NCBI GenBank assembly: GCA_005792805.1
Contig: SXQV01000187.1
Coordinates: forward strand, 1 to 13,923
Direction of reading: 5' to 3'
DNA: 13,923 bases
Origin: Methylococcaceae bacterium
Lineage (GTDB): Bacteria; Pseudomonadota; Gammaproteobacteria; Methylococcales; Methylococcaceae
Shown: positions 1 through 7,120 of the stretch, piece after piece
Layout of the letters: every line of letters begins with the position of its first letter
How positions within the stretch are numbered: position 1 is the first letter of the stretch
Notes under the pieces: generated by a model
The model's input: the letters and a program-made list of their open reading frames with translations, nothing else
Databases searched by the model: none
Told to the model about the DNA's origin: nothing
Program-made: the position numbers and the translations under genes

Positions 1-1198
1 TGGTGGAACGCTGGACCTGACCGATCAGTGAGTTGAGGTAATTCACCATCTGCCCCAGGGCGTTGATCAGCTTGCTGGTTTCATCACTGCCCTCGGCTGA
101 CAGCGTAGCCGAGAGGTCGCCGGCGGCTACCCGCTCGGCTGCTTCCACCGCCGTTTGTATGGGACGCGAGATGGAACGGGCCACCATCAGGGCAATCAGC
201 AATGTGGGTAACAGGAGCACCGCCATAAAGCCCAGCATCACCGACCTTTGCTCGCTGACCATAGCCATGGCTTCGTCAGTTTCTTGCTGCACACTGACTC
301 CCCACCGGAACGACGGTACATAAATCCAGGAGGCCATCACCTGTTTCTTGAGAAGGTTGGTGACTTCACCCACGCCCTGGTCGCCGCTCATCGCGTTTTG
401 TATGCCGGTACCGTAATCGGCACCGGGTTTGACGCTGAGTTTGAACATGGCTTCCGGGTGGCCGCGCAACGGAGCGGCGACGTAGATCTCACCATTACGC
501 AGCGCTCCTGTGACGATATGTCCGGTTCGACCCAGGCCGGCGTAGTCGGTCACGATTTCATGGACTTCCCTGGTATTGATCCGGAGGATCACCAGCCCGG
601 CCTGATGTCCGTCCTGCTGAATGATGGGAGCGGCGGCGAAGCCCATGGGTAAATCCGTACCCGGGTAAAGGGCGAAATCCGACAGGTCGGGTTCCAGCAG
701 GGTCATCGTGCGTTTGACCAGAGTGGCCAGGGGTGTGTTGTGTTGTGGGCCGGTCAGAATGTTGTCGCCCAAATCCAGCGTCTTTGCTGATTGAAACAGC
801 ACGTTGCCACGGGGGCTGACCACGATAGTGTCAGTAAATCCGAGGCTGGGTGCGAGATAGTTGGCTAGATACTGGATCTTGTTTTCCGCCTCGGACCGCT
901 CCGCCGCAGTACTTCTCGCGTTTTGCAGGACCAGCGTGGCATCCGCCAGCCGCGCGAGGCGGCCGAGTACGCTGGCACCCCTGGATCGCTCGTAGGCGTA
1001 GAGCTCAAGCGAGTTCGCCTTATCCTTGGCGATCATGGTCAGTTTCTGTAAGGTTTTTTCTTCAATGTTCCGGCTTGATAGTCCGTCGATGATGAATGTA
1101 GAAATCAGCAGCGGAACCAGAACCAGTATTCCGAACCAGAAGATCAGCCGATGGGCCAGGCGGGTATTCCGTGTGCCAAACCGTTTGCGTATGTTCAT
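1..1198 (-). CDS. Methyl-accepting chemotaxis-type receptor (dCache-HAMP), 3' part cut by window edge
   Basis: Partial gene: the ATG at 1198-1196 is present and 399 codons are open to the window start. The visible protein has a basic N-terminus, a first membrane helix at about residues 19-37, a periplasmic sensor region at about 38-318, a second helix at about 319-340, and a HAMP domain at about 341-394 (RSISRPI, then AAERVAAGDLSA). The sensor holds the segment YAGLGRTGHIV, typical of double-Cache domains. The signalling domain lies outside the window. The HAMP exit (YLNSLIGQVQRS) resembles WspA-like chemoreceptors as I remember them, and the Wsp-type che genes nearby support a chemoreceptor, but a HAMP-linked kinase or cyclase is not excluded. 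The start overlaps the stop of the upstream binding-protein gene by 4 bp (ATGA), which implies translational coupling. It is the likely input of the che cluster. Confidence 0.85.
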   Translation of the reverse strand, partial: MNIRKRFGTRNTRLAHRLIFWFGILVLVPLLISTFIIDGLSSRNIEEKTLQKLTMIAKDKANSLELYAYERSRGASVLGRLARLADATLVLQNARSTAAERSEAENKIQYLANYLAPSLGFTDTIVVSPRGNVLFQSAKTLDLGDNILTGPQHNTPLATLVKRTMTLLEPDLSDFALYPGTDLPMGFAAAPIIQQDGHQAGLVILRINTREVHEIVTDYAGLGRTGHIVTGALRNGEIYVAAPLRGHPEAMFKLSVKPGADYGTGIQNAMSGDQGVGEVTNLLKKQVMASWIYVPSFRWGVSVQQETDEAMAMVSEQRSVMLGFMAVLLLPTLLIALMVARSISRPIQTAVEAAERVAAGDLSATLSAEGSDETSKLINALGQMVNYLNSLIGQVQRST

Positions 1199-2514
1199 GG
1201 CTGGCCCGGTTTAGCGTTGGAGAATCGGTTGGTCCAGCTGTGGTTCCAGCTCACATAAAGAGTTTCCAGGAAGGTATCCCAGTCCATGACCGAGCGTGAA
1301 CTTGGATAAGGTACCGGGCGGATGGGATAGTCTGCCGACCAGACAATGTTGATGCTCCCGTCTTCACTGATTTTGCCCATATTGAAAGATCGCCAGGTGT
1401 GCCGGGTGACCGGATCGATCGTCACAATCCCTTCTGGAGCATTGTAACTAAGCCCCATAAGGGCCTGGTTCACATCTTCGGCCTCAACGCTTTCGGCTCG
1501 TTCGACTCCTCGCGCCCAGAGCTTGGCGCTGAAATAGGCGGTTTCCATGACATCGCTGACTACCCGGGTAGCGCCATAACGGTTACGGAAAGCCTGTACG
1601 AATAGTTTGTTCTCCGGGCGATTGATCGTCTGGAAATAATTCCAGGCCGAATAATGGCCCGCGATGTCGGCTCGGGGAATCTGTTGCACTTCCGTTTCAC
1701 TGATGGCAAATGAAATGACCGGAGCCTGTTTCGGAGTGAGTCCCGCTTCCTTGAGCGCATGGTAAAACGGTGCGTTTGAATCGCCGACGACCGTGCTCAG
1801 GATTACGTCAGGGTGCGTGGCGCGGATTTGTTCGATGGCACTGGCGGGATCAGTGCCGCCGAAAGGGAGGTAAGTTTCCCCGATCACTTCACCGCCAAGG
1901 GCTTTGAGCTGATCCGCAATAATGGCGTTGACGGCATGCGGCCAGATATAGTCCGAACCAATCAGGAAGAAGCGCTTGCCGAGGTGCTCAAAGCTCCAGT
2001 TTACAGCGGGTAGTATTTGCTGGTTAGGTGCGGCACCGGTGTAGATGATATTGGGCGATTTCTCCAGGCCCTCATAAGCCATGGGATAGATGAGCAGGCT
2101 GCCATGACGTTCGATGATGGGTTTGAGGGTCTTCCGGCAGGCCGAAGTCCAGCAGCCGATGACGGCGGAGACCTTTTCTTCGGCCAGTAACCGTTCCAGC
2201 TGGCGAACCATCATGTCGGGGTCGGACGCCGTATCCGACACAACCGCTTCCACTTTCCGCCCAAGGACGCCCCCGGCGGCGTTGATCTCTTCGATGGCCA
2301 GCAGTTCTGCTTCTGCCATTGGCTTTTCACTGATAGCCATGGGGCCGGTCAGTGCGTGGAGTATGCCCAGGCGGACCACATTGCGGCTCACCTGCTGGTC
2401 CCAGAGCCAGCCTGCAAGGCTGCCCGCCAGCAGCAGCGCGAGTGCCAGCCAGCCGAGTCTCCGCCAGTCCCGGCGGCTTGATTCCGGCGGCAGCGGTGTC
2501 CCGGCGGTCTTCAT
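1195..2514 (-). CDS. UrtA/FmdD-like periplasmic substrate-binding protein with N-terminal membrane anchor
   Basis: A type I periplasmic binding protein (Peripla_BP_5) of the urea/amide branch of the branched-chain amino acid family. Family-typical stretches are LGILHALTGPMAIS, AIEEINAAGGVLGRK, VIGCWTSACRKT, YTGAAPNQQILPAV, FFLIGSDYIWPH and HYSAWNYFQTI, and these closely follow urea-binding UrtA. With the start at 2514 the protein has 439 residues, beginning MKTAGTPLPP. A single hydrophobic helix at about residues 20-38 follows arginines and lacks a clear cleavage site or lipobox Cys, so it may stay anchored. An upstream in-frame ATG at 2583 lies inside the STAS gene; I prefer 2514 because it begins 1 nt after the STAS stop. 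No permease or ATPase gene is nearby, and the stop overlaps the chemoreceptor start. I infer a ligand sensor for the receptor rather than a transport component. Urea as ligand is a guess from the family. Confidence 0.88.
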   Translation of the reverse strand: MKTAGTPLPPESSRRDWRRLGWLALALLLAGSLAGWLWDQQVSRNVVRLGILHALTGPMAISEKPMAEAELLAIEEINAAGGVLGRKVEAVVSDTASDPDMMVRQLERLLAEEKVSAVIGCWTSACRKTLKPIIERHGSLLIYPMAYEGLEKSPNIIYTGAAPNQQILPAVNWSFEHLGKRFFLIGSDYIWPHAVNAIIADQLKALGGEVIGETYLPFGGTDPASAIEQIRATHPDVILSTVVGDSNAPFYHALKEAGLTPKQAPVISFAISETEVQQIPRADIAGHYSAWNYFQTINRPENKLFVQAFRNRYGATRVVSDVMETAYFSAKLWARGVERAESVEAEDVNQALMGLSYNAPEGIVTIDPVTRHTWRSFNMGKISEDGSINIVWSADYPIRPVPYPSSRSVMDWDTFLETLYVSWNHSWTNRFSNAKPGQP

Positions 2515-2515
2515 T

Positions 2516-2842
2516 TCAGACGGCCTCGGCGACGGTAGGGACGATGTCGAAGAGTTTGCTGAAACCGCTGATTTCAAAGACATCCTTGAGTGTCGAATTC
2601 AGGCCGCAGAGTTTTACCTTGCCCTGAACCGGTTCGAGTTTCTTGGCAATCAGCAGGATGACTCGAAGCCCGGCACTGCTGATGAAATTGACGGCAGAAA
2701 AATCAAGCACCAGTTTTTTTTCTCCGCCGTCAATCCAGGCCAGACATTGCTGCTCAAGATCCTTGGCGCTGTTAGCGTCGATGCGGCCATCCAGGGTAAC
2801 GATCAGGGAGTCCTGATTTTTTGAGGAGGAAATTGCAAGCAT
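2516..2842 (-). CDS. STAS-domain anti-sigma factor antagonist (RsbV/SpoIIAA-like)
   Basis: A single-domain STAS protein of 108 residues, the usual length for the family. The hallmark is DFSAVNFISSAGLRVILL at residues 47-64. By alignment with the D-S-x-G site of RsbV and SpoIIAA, Ser56 is the predicted phosphorylation site, with Ser55 in place of the aspartate. In partner-switching systems an RsbW-type kinase phosphorylates this serine and a PP2C phosphatase of the RsbU/SpoIIE family removes the phosphate; the unphosphorylated form binds the kinase or another target. Both partner types are encoded in the plus-strand operon of this window, at 4225-4677 and 10516-11709. It is the first gene of the minus-strand unit with the binding protein and the receptor. 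No strong Shine-Dalgarno sequence precedes the ATG at 2842, and no better start is visible. Confidence 0.9.
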   Translation of the reverse strand: MLAISSSKNQDSLIVTLDGRIDANSAKDLEQQCLAWIDGGEKKLVLDFSAVNFISSAGLRVILLIAKKLEPVQGKVKLCGLNSTLKDVFEISGFSKLFDIVPTVAEAV

Positions 2843-2906
2843 GGGGTAGGTTCCAGTGGTGGTTTAAGGTATTCGGCAGAGTCAGCCATTTGACGGTCTC
2901 CGCCGC

Positions 2907-2912
2907 ATTCTA
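2907..2912 (-). promoter_or_regulatory. Candidate -10 box for the STAS-binding protein-receptor operon
   Basis: On the minus strand the 123-bp gap between the carbonic anhydrase stop and the STAS start contains TTTAGAATGCGG. Its TAGAAT hexamer (2912-2907) is a good sigma-70 -10 match with a G/C-rich discriminator. It would place the transcript start near 2900, giving a leader of about 58 nt. No convincing -35 is found at a 16-18 bp spacing, so an activator would be needed or the call is wrong. Read-through from the carbonic anhydrase gene is the alternative. Confidence 0.3.
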
Positions 2913-2965
2913 AACGAGTTGGCTGAGCTTTCCCTTACGGTGGTGCTCAATTCGGAGTGATGCGT

Positions 2966-3670
2966 CTAGTCCAGTACGGGCAGGAAAGTGGTGTTGTCAG
3001 CATCCGTGGCCCAGAGGTCGCCGGTTTCCAGGTCAAACCACCAGCCATGCAGGCTCAGCGTGCCCTCGGTCATGCGGGATTTGATCCAGGGATAAGTGGC
3101 CAGGTTGGCCAGCGAGCCACGAATGGCGGCACGCTCGGCAAGATGCTGATGCTGGCAAAGCGTGCCCATGTCCACCTCGTTGACTTCCATGTCTCCGGAC
3201 GGGGGAATCTCCTTGCCGCCCGGATTGAGGATGTACCGGAAACAGGCATCCAGCGCCATCGATACCCAGCTGCCGACAAAATCGCGCTCCAGCCGCTTGC
3301 CGGAGAGTGTCGCCAGCAGCGCCTTGATGCCGCCGCAATAGGCGTGTCCCAGCACCACAATATGATTGACCCCAAGATCCCGCACAGCGTATTCGATCGC
3401 TGCTCGCGCCCCGTCATGGCTGCCTTCCAGCTTGTAAGGGGGAACCAGATTGGCGACATTGCGCACCACAAACAAATCCCCCGGTGCCGCGCCGGTCAGT
3501 ATCGCGGGGTCGACGCGGGAGTCGCTGCAAGCGATCAGCAGCACCTTCGGTTTTTGTCCCTGCTCCGTCAGCTCCCTCATCCGTTCCGGATTTTGCTGAT
3601 AGAAGCGTTCCTGAAACCCCTTGATGCCAGCGAGCAAGTGTTCAAGTACATCGTCGTGCGCGTGGGTCAT
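2966..3670 (-). CDS. Beta-class carbonic anhydrase
   Basis: Catalyses reversible hydration of CO2 to bicarbonate, in the cytoplasm since no signal peptide is visible. The protein has 234 residues, normal for bacterial beta-carbonic anhydrases. The zinc and catalytic motifs are complete: ACSDSRVDP gives Cys48 with the Asp50/Arg52 dyad, and GHAYCGG gives His109 and Cys112. The conserved VVRNVANLVPP (68-78) and GSHDGARAAIEYAV (83-96) are also present. AGGATATACCGCC before the ATG at 3670 supplies a plausible ribosome-binding site. The gene is transcribed toward the STAS operon with a 123-bp gap, so it could be monocistronic or the head of that operon. Its place between the two halves of a signalling cluster may be functional (CO2/bicarbonate metabolism linked to the sensed compound) or accidental; the sequence does not decide. 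Confidence 0.95.
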   Translation of the reverse strand: MTHAHDDVLEHLLAGIKGFQERFYQQNPERMRELTEQGQKPKVLLIACSDSRVDPAILTGAAPGDLFVVRNVANLVPPYKLEGSHDGARAAIEYAVRDLGVNHIVVLGHAYCGGIKALLATLSGKRLERDFVGSWVSMALDACFRYILNPGGKEIPPSGDMEVNEVDMGTLCQHQHLAERAAIRGSLANLATYPWIKSRMTEGTLSLHGWWFDLETGDLWATDADNTTFLPVLD

Positions 3671-3799
3671 GGCGGTATATCCTGTGGTTTATTCGGTTGT
3701 TATGGCCGCATTCAAAAACGGAATGGCCGTGGCTCCTGCCGGTTCGTTCGCCTTTGCCGCCAGCGGCGTTAGGCGGCAGTTTTATCCGGTCAGGCGGAA

Positions 3800-3805
3800 A
3801 TTCTA
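3800..3805 (-). promoter_or_regulatory. Candidate -10 box upstream of carbonic anhydrase
   Basis: The minus strand reads GGGTTAGAATTTCCG, with TAGAAT at 3805-3800, a good -10 hexamer 130 bp ahead of the start codon. No clear -35 is seen at the right spacing. A second -10-like site, TTGAAT, lies closer to the gene within 3705-3720. Either could be the real one. Confidence 0.22.
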
Positions 3806-4184
3806 ACCCAGTCGGCAGAGCGAAAAAGCTTGGATGCGATGGCAAATGCAGGGTTGCTTCCATACCACCGCCTCGTTGCAAGCCCGTGCCCGATCCGGCC
3901 AGGCACATAGGGGGCAATCCAGCACCGCGATTGTTGATGGATGCAGACAGACAAGCGCCAACGTCGGATTACGGTCCAGGGCGAACGGAAGAATCCTTAA
4001 CAGGGCATTGGGAAGCGACGGGTTTAGCTTAATTTTCGCGCAAATGTCATGCAACGTTCACCGCGTCTTCATTGAACGGCGCTGGTTGCGGCCGCTTCTG
4101 GGTTATTTGGTGGCAGGTATGCGATGATTCGGGCCGTAGCCCATTTCCCCGAAATCCTCACAGTCCAATGGTGCGACTGGGCGC

Positions 4185-4190
4185 TACACT
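4185..4190 (+). promoter_or_regulatory. Candidate -10 box for the plus-strand che/partner-switch operon
   Basis: GGCGCTACACTCAGG contains TACACT at 4185-4190, a common gammaproteobacterial -10 form, 34 nt ahead of the HATPase start codon. The -35 region (TCCAAT near 4164-4169) is poor. It is the best-placed candidate for the whole 4225-11709 operon. Confidence 0.3.
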
Positions 4191-4224
4191 CAGGGGTCTC
4201 AAGTCCAGTAAATCAAGTGAAAGC

Positions 4225-4677
4225 ATGAGCGTATCCGAGGCGGAAAATTCCGGCCAACTGCATCTGGAGTTGCCAGCGGAGCAGGACAGTCTTGTCGTGC
4301 TGGCCGAGGCGGTTGAAGTGTTGGCTGAGTCCAGGTCATGGCCTGCCGAAGCCAGGTTTCATGTCGATCTGGTGCTTGAGGAGCTTGCCCAGAATATCGT
4401 TTCTTACGGTTATCCTGATGGCCGGCCGGGTCAGTTCGAGGTTGACATTCAGCAGCAGGGTAATCAGTTGCTCATCGCGATTGAAGATGATGGCATTGCG
4501 TTTGATCCCTTCAGTCTGGCGACGCCGGATCTTGATCTGTCTCTGGAGGAACGGTCCATTGGCGGGTTGGGTGTTCACTTCACCCGCACACTGATGAATA
4601 CCTATGGTTATCAGCGTGTCGATGGTCATAACCGCGTGGAGTTGACGAAATCCCTGACGGCACAAGCGGCTGATTGA
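4225..4677 (+). CDS. RsbW/SpoIIAB-like GHKL ATPase, serine kinase or anti-sigma factor
   Basis: A stand-alone HATPase_c_2 domain of 150 residues. The N box is LVLEELAQNIVSYGYP (49-64) with Glu52/Glu53 and Asn57. The ATP-site motif EDDGIAFDP (87-95) carries Asp89-Gly90, and GGLGVHF (113-119) is the glycine-rich lid. This is the fold of RsbW and SpoIIAB, which phosphorylate a STAS partner on serine and sequester a sigma factor or other target; the likely STAS partner is encoded at 2516-2842. I chose the ATG at 4225 because homology begins soon after it and GTGAAAGC precedes it; an extension to 4072 would add 51 residues that resemble no known domain. It is the first gene of the plus-strand operon, 7 nt ahead of cheW, occupying the position wspA has in Pseudomonas. 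The regulated target is not in the window. Confidence 0.88.
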   Translation: MSVSEAENSGQLHLELPAEQDSLVVLAEAVEVLAESRSWPAEARFHVDLVLEELAQNIVSYGYPDGRPGQFEVDIQQQGNQLLIAIEDDGIAFDPFSLATPDLDLSLEERSIGGLGVHFTRTLMNTYGYQRVDGHNRVELTKSLTAQAAD

Positions 4678-4684
4678 TCCTGCC

Positions 4685-5128
4685 ATGCAACATCTTCTCT
4701 TTCGGCTGGGTAGCGAGATCTTTGCCATACCGGCCGACGACATTGATGCCGTGCTACCCGTGCCCGGGCTAGAGCATCTGGCCCAGGCGCCACCCCATTT
4801 TGTGGGACTGTTGCGCTACCACGGTCAGCTCGTCCCGGTTCTCGATGCTAACGTCTTGCAGGGTCAAGCTCCCTGTCGTCGGGTAATCAGTTCCCGGATC
4901 ATTCTGGTCAGATCCGCCGAGGATTCCGCACTGGGATTGCTGGTGGAGCAGGCATTGGAGATGATGGATTTGCGCGGTCCCCAGTCCCTGCCGGCGGAGC
5001 TGCTGGCAAAAGAACAGGATTGGCTGACTCCGGAGATTTTCGATACCAGGCTTGGTCTGGTGCAGTCAATTCGGTGGCAGGCGTTGCTGACCCCTGAGTT
5101 GCAGGCTCTCGTGGGGCAAGGTGACTGA
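4685..5128 (+). CDS. cheW: CheW-like scaffold protein (WspB position)
   Basis: A single CheW domain of 147 residues. It begins directly with the first strand (HLLFRLGSEIFAIPADDIDAVLP) and has the family pattern FVGLLRYHGQLVPVLDANVL near residues 39-58 and ALGLLVEQALEMMDL near 79-93. CheW couples the cytoplasmic tip of a chemoreceptor to the P5 domain of CheA. It is the first of two CheW proteins here, as with WspB and WspD in Pseudomonas. The gap to the upstream HATPase gene is 7 nt and the end overlaps the GTG start of cheR by 8 nt, so it belongs to one operon. The ribosome-binding site is weak, which suggests translation coupled to the previous gene. Confidence 0.9.
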   Translation: MQHLLFRLGSEIFAIPADDIDAVLPVPGLEHLAQAPPHFVGLLRYHGQLVPVLDANVLQGQAPCRRVISSRIILVRSAEDSALGLLVEQALEMMDLRGPQSLPAELLAKEQDWLTPEIFDTRLGLVQSIRWQALLTPELQALVGQGD

Positions 5129-6446
5129 ATTCACCCTGAGTTTTCAGGCCGAGCTCGCGGCGTGGCTGGCATCCGGCTATGGACTGGATCTCGGTGTATT
5201 CGGTCAGGGGGCGATGGCCGAAGCGCTTGGGGTTCGTTGCCGGGCCATCCATCTGGACACGCCGGAAACCTATGCCGCCCGCTGGCGTGAGGACGCCGGG
5301 GAGCGCGAAGCGTTGCTGGATGAGCTGGTCGTCGGTGAAACCTGGTTTTTCAGGGAGTGGTCGGCGTTTCAAATGCTCGGCGCGTGGCTTGCCGCCCAGG
5401 GCACACGGTTTTCTGCGGTATCGCCGCTGCGCGTTCTGGCCCTGCCGTGTGCCACGGGGGAAGAAGCGTGGTCGATTGCCGCTATTGCCCGTGAAGCGGG
5501 GCTGGATTCCCCGGCCATCGTGATTGAGGCGATGGACATCAATCACTCGGCGCTACAGTTTGCCGGGCGTGGCCGCTATTCACAGCGTAGACTCCGAAGC
5601 CAGCCGGTATCGCGTTGGGCCCATGTATTGCACCCCATTGAAGGTGACAGGCTGGAGGTCGATGCCAGCCTGCGCGCCATGGTGCGCTTTATCGAGGCCA
5701 ATGCCATGGATCGCCAATACCTTCTGGGTCGTGGTCCTTATCACGTCATCTTTTGTCGCAACATGCTGATTTACATGAGCAGTGAAGCCAGGTCGCAGGT
5801 ATGCGATACGCTCGCGGCCTGCCTGGCTCCGGATGGCTTGTTGTTCCTTGGACATGCGGAGCAGGTTCCCGCCGGTCTCGGACTGATAAGAACGGGTATG
5901 GAGGGGGCGTTTGCCTGGCGTCTACCGGCGGCGGAGGTTCAGGTGACCAGGCCGGCCGCTCTTTTGCCACGTCTGCGGGAAAGCAGGGGCAGGCCTGCGG
6001 CTGTTCCATCTGCACGGACGCTGCGGCGTCGTGCCGCACCTCCGGTCACCCGCCCAACCCTGGCTGCCCCGGCCTTACCCCCACCGGCTTCCCGCCCTGA
6101 GCTGGCAGGCGGGCAAACCCGTGCGCGGCTTCCCGGCGTCGATCTGGAAGAGGCTCGACAACTGGCCAATCAGGGCCGTTATCTCGAAGCGTTGCAGGCG
6201 CTTGATTCCACCGAGGCGCGTGCCTCTCTGGATCCCGAGGTGCATGGTCTGGCGGGGGTTCTGCTGGGAGCGCTCGACCGTAAAGGCGAGGCCATGACCC
6301 GCTTGCGGCGGGCGCTGTATCTTGATCCGGCTCACGCCGAGAGTCTGGCTCATCTGGCATTGCTGATCGAGGAAAGCGGCGATGTCGCAGCGGCGAGCCG
6401 CCTTCGCGCCCGGCTGACCGGGCAAAAGGGTGTGACGGGGCTATGA
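5121..6446 (+). CDS. cheR: CheR-type chemoreceptor methyltransferase with C-terminal TPR (WspC-like)
   Basis: Uses S-adenosylmethionine to methylate glutamates on a chemoreceptor. Of 441 residues, 1-265 form the CheR fold: GETWFFRE at 72-79, the SAM-binding loop CATGEEAWSIA at 110-120, EAMDIN at 136-141, and the substrate-side FCRNMLIYM at 211-219. A Pro/Ala/Arg-rich linker follows (about 271-338). A TPR-like helical domain (about 342-432) contains LANQGRYLEALQAL and GEAMTRLRRALYLDPAHAESLAHLAL. This CheR-linker-TPR layout is that of WspC and FrzF, in which the TPR limits which receptors are methylated. The start is GTG at 5121, inside the end of cheW, with GGGGCAAG before it; no ATG fits the conserved N-terminus. 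The stop overlaps the next gene by 4 bp. Confidence 0.93.
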   Translation: MTEFTLSFQAELAAWLASGYGLDLGVFGQGAMAEALGVRCRAIHLDTPETYAARWREDAGEREALLDELVVGETWFFREWSAFQMLGAWLAAQGTRFSAVSPLRVLALPCATGEEAWSIAAIAREAGLDSPAIVIEAMDINHSALQFAGRGRYSQRRLRSQPVSRWAHVLHPIEGDRLEVDASLRAMVRFIEANAMDRQYLLGRGPYHVIFCRNMLIYMSSEARSQVCDTLAACLAPDGLLFLGHAEQVPAGLGLIRTGMEGAFAWRLPAAEVQVTRPAALLPRLRESRGRPAAVPSARTLRRRAAPPVTRPTLAAPALPPPASRPELAGGQTRARLPGVDLEEARQLANQGRYLEALQALDSTEARASLDPEVHGLAGVLLGALDRKGEAMTRLRRALYLDPAHAESLAHLALLIEESGDVAAASRLRARLTGQKGVTGL

Positions 6447-7120
6447 CGCAGCCGCCCAAAAGAAGCATGGAACCGCCGTGCTGGAAGACAATCGGCATCC
6501 TGGCTGACCGGAGCTGCGAGCAGTTGCAGGAACATGTTCATTGCCGTAACTGCCCTACTTACCGGTTGGCCGGACGGCAGTTGCTGGATCGGCCAATGCC
6601 GGATGATTACCGGACGGGATTGACCCAACGGTTAGCGGAAAAACCCCCGGCACGCCAGACTGACACCCTGCGCTTCCTGGTATTTCGCGTGGCCAGTGTC
6701 TGGCTGGCACTGCCTTCTTCCTGTTTCGAGCAGACACTCTCACCGGTCCCCATTGTGCGCGTCCCGGCTCGAAGCAACCGGCATTTTCTGGGGCTGGTAA
6801 ACACGCACGGCGAACTACAGCTGTGTTTCACGCTGGAGCATTTCATTGGCCCCGACCCGGATGAGGTCGCCGTGGTGCAGTCCACCCGTGCGTTCGCCCG
6901 GCTGCTGGTCGTCCGCCTGCAGGGTCAACGGTGGGTGTTTTCCGCCGATGAAGTATTGGGCACGATTGAAACCCCCCGTGCCGTGCTGCAAAAATTGCCC
7001 GCGAATATTGAGAAATCCAGTCAGCGTCTGATTTCCGCCCTGTTCGACCTAGATGCGCTGCGCATCAAGCTGATAGATGAGGAAAGGCTGGCCGTCTTGT
7101 TTCAGGAGGCGCTGTCATGA
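6443..7120 (+). CDS. cheW: CheW-domain protein with N-terminal four-cysteine motif (WspD-like)
   Basis: A 225-residue CheW with an extra N-terminus of about 70 residues. The extension holds CWKTIGILADRSC (13-25) and HVHCRNCPTY (31-40), giving Cys13, Cys25, Cys34 and Cys37, a C-x11-C-x8-C-x2-C arrangement. The same short Cys-rich stretch is, to my recollection, characteristic of WspD and its relatives; its role is unknown to me, and metal or redox binding is only inference. The CheW fold follows from about residue 75 (LRFLVFRVASVWLALP, FLGLVNTHGELQLCFTL, WVFSADEVLGTI). It would be the second adaptor between receptor and CheA. Start and stop overlap the neighbouring genes by 4 bp each (ATGA), so expression is tightly coupled with cheR and cheA. 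Confidence 0.9.
   Translation: MTQPPKRSMEPPCWKTIGILADRSCEQLQEHVHCRNCPTYRLAGRQLLDRPMPDDYRTGLTQRLAEKPPARQTDTLRFLVFRVASVWLALPSSCFEQTLSPVPIVRVPARSNRHFLGLVNTHGELQLCFTLEHFIGPDPDEVAVVQSTRAFARLLVVRLQGQRWVFSADEVLGTIETPRAVLQKLPANIEKSSQRLISALFDLDALRIKLIDEERLAVLFQEALS

Larger units (their letters stand above)
3671..4224. other. 554-bp divergent intergenic region, no gene recognised
   Basis: This spacer separates the divergent carbonic anhydrase and HATPase starts. Both strands have open frames of 80-110 codons, but their translations show no family motif, low-complexity anomalies or good ribosome-binding sites, so I do not call genes. Seen inside: minus-strand -10-like TAGAAT at 3805-3800, a short hairpin GCCGCC/GGCGGC at about 3756-3777, and a plus-strand TACACT at 4185-4190. 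Its length is large next to the tightly packed genes around it, so it may hold promoters for both directions or an unrecognised small RNA. Confidence 0.6.

Noticed and set aside
2114..2824. 236-codon plus-strand frame over the STAS and binding-protein genes
   Set aside because: Antisense to two genes of clear family membership; composition is shadow-like.
2864..2895. Possible sigma-28 (flagellar) promoter before the STAS gene, GCCGAATA with an upstream TCAAA
   Set aside because: The spacing between the two elements is too short and the -35 part is poor.
2957..3772. 271-codon plus-strand frame over the carbonic anhydrase gene
   Set aside because: It is antisense to a gene with all catalytic motifs intact, and its translation shows no family pattern.
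4111..4127. Possible sigma-54 site TGGCAGGTATGCGAT
   Set aside because: The -12 element lacks the required TTGC, so it does not meet the consensus.
3803..4127. Small frames in the long spacer (83 codons minus, 97 codons plus)
   Set aside because: No recognisable domain, no good ribosome-binding site, and mutual overlap on opposite strands.
4072..4224. N-terminal extension of the HATPase to an upstream ATG
   Set aside because: The added 51 residues match nothing, and the family length fits the start at 4225.
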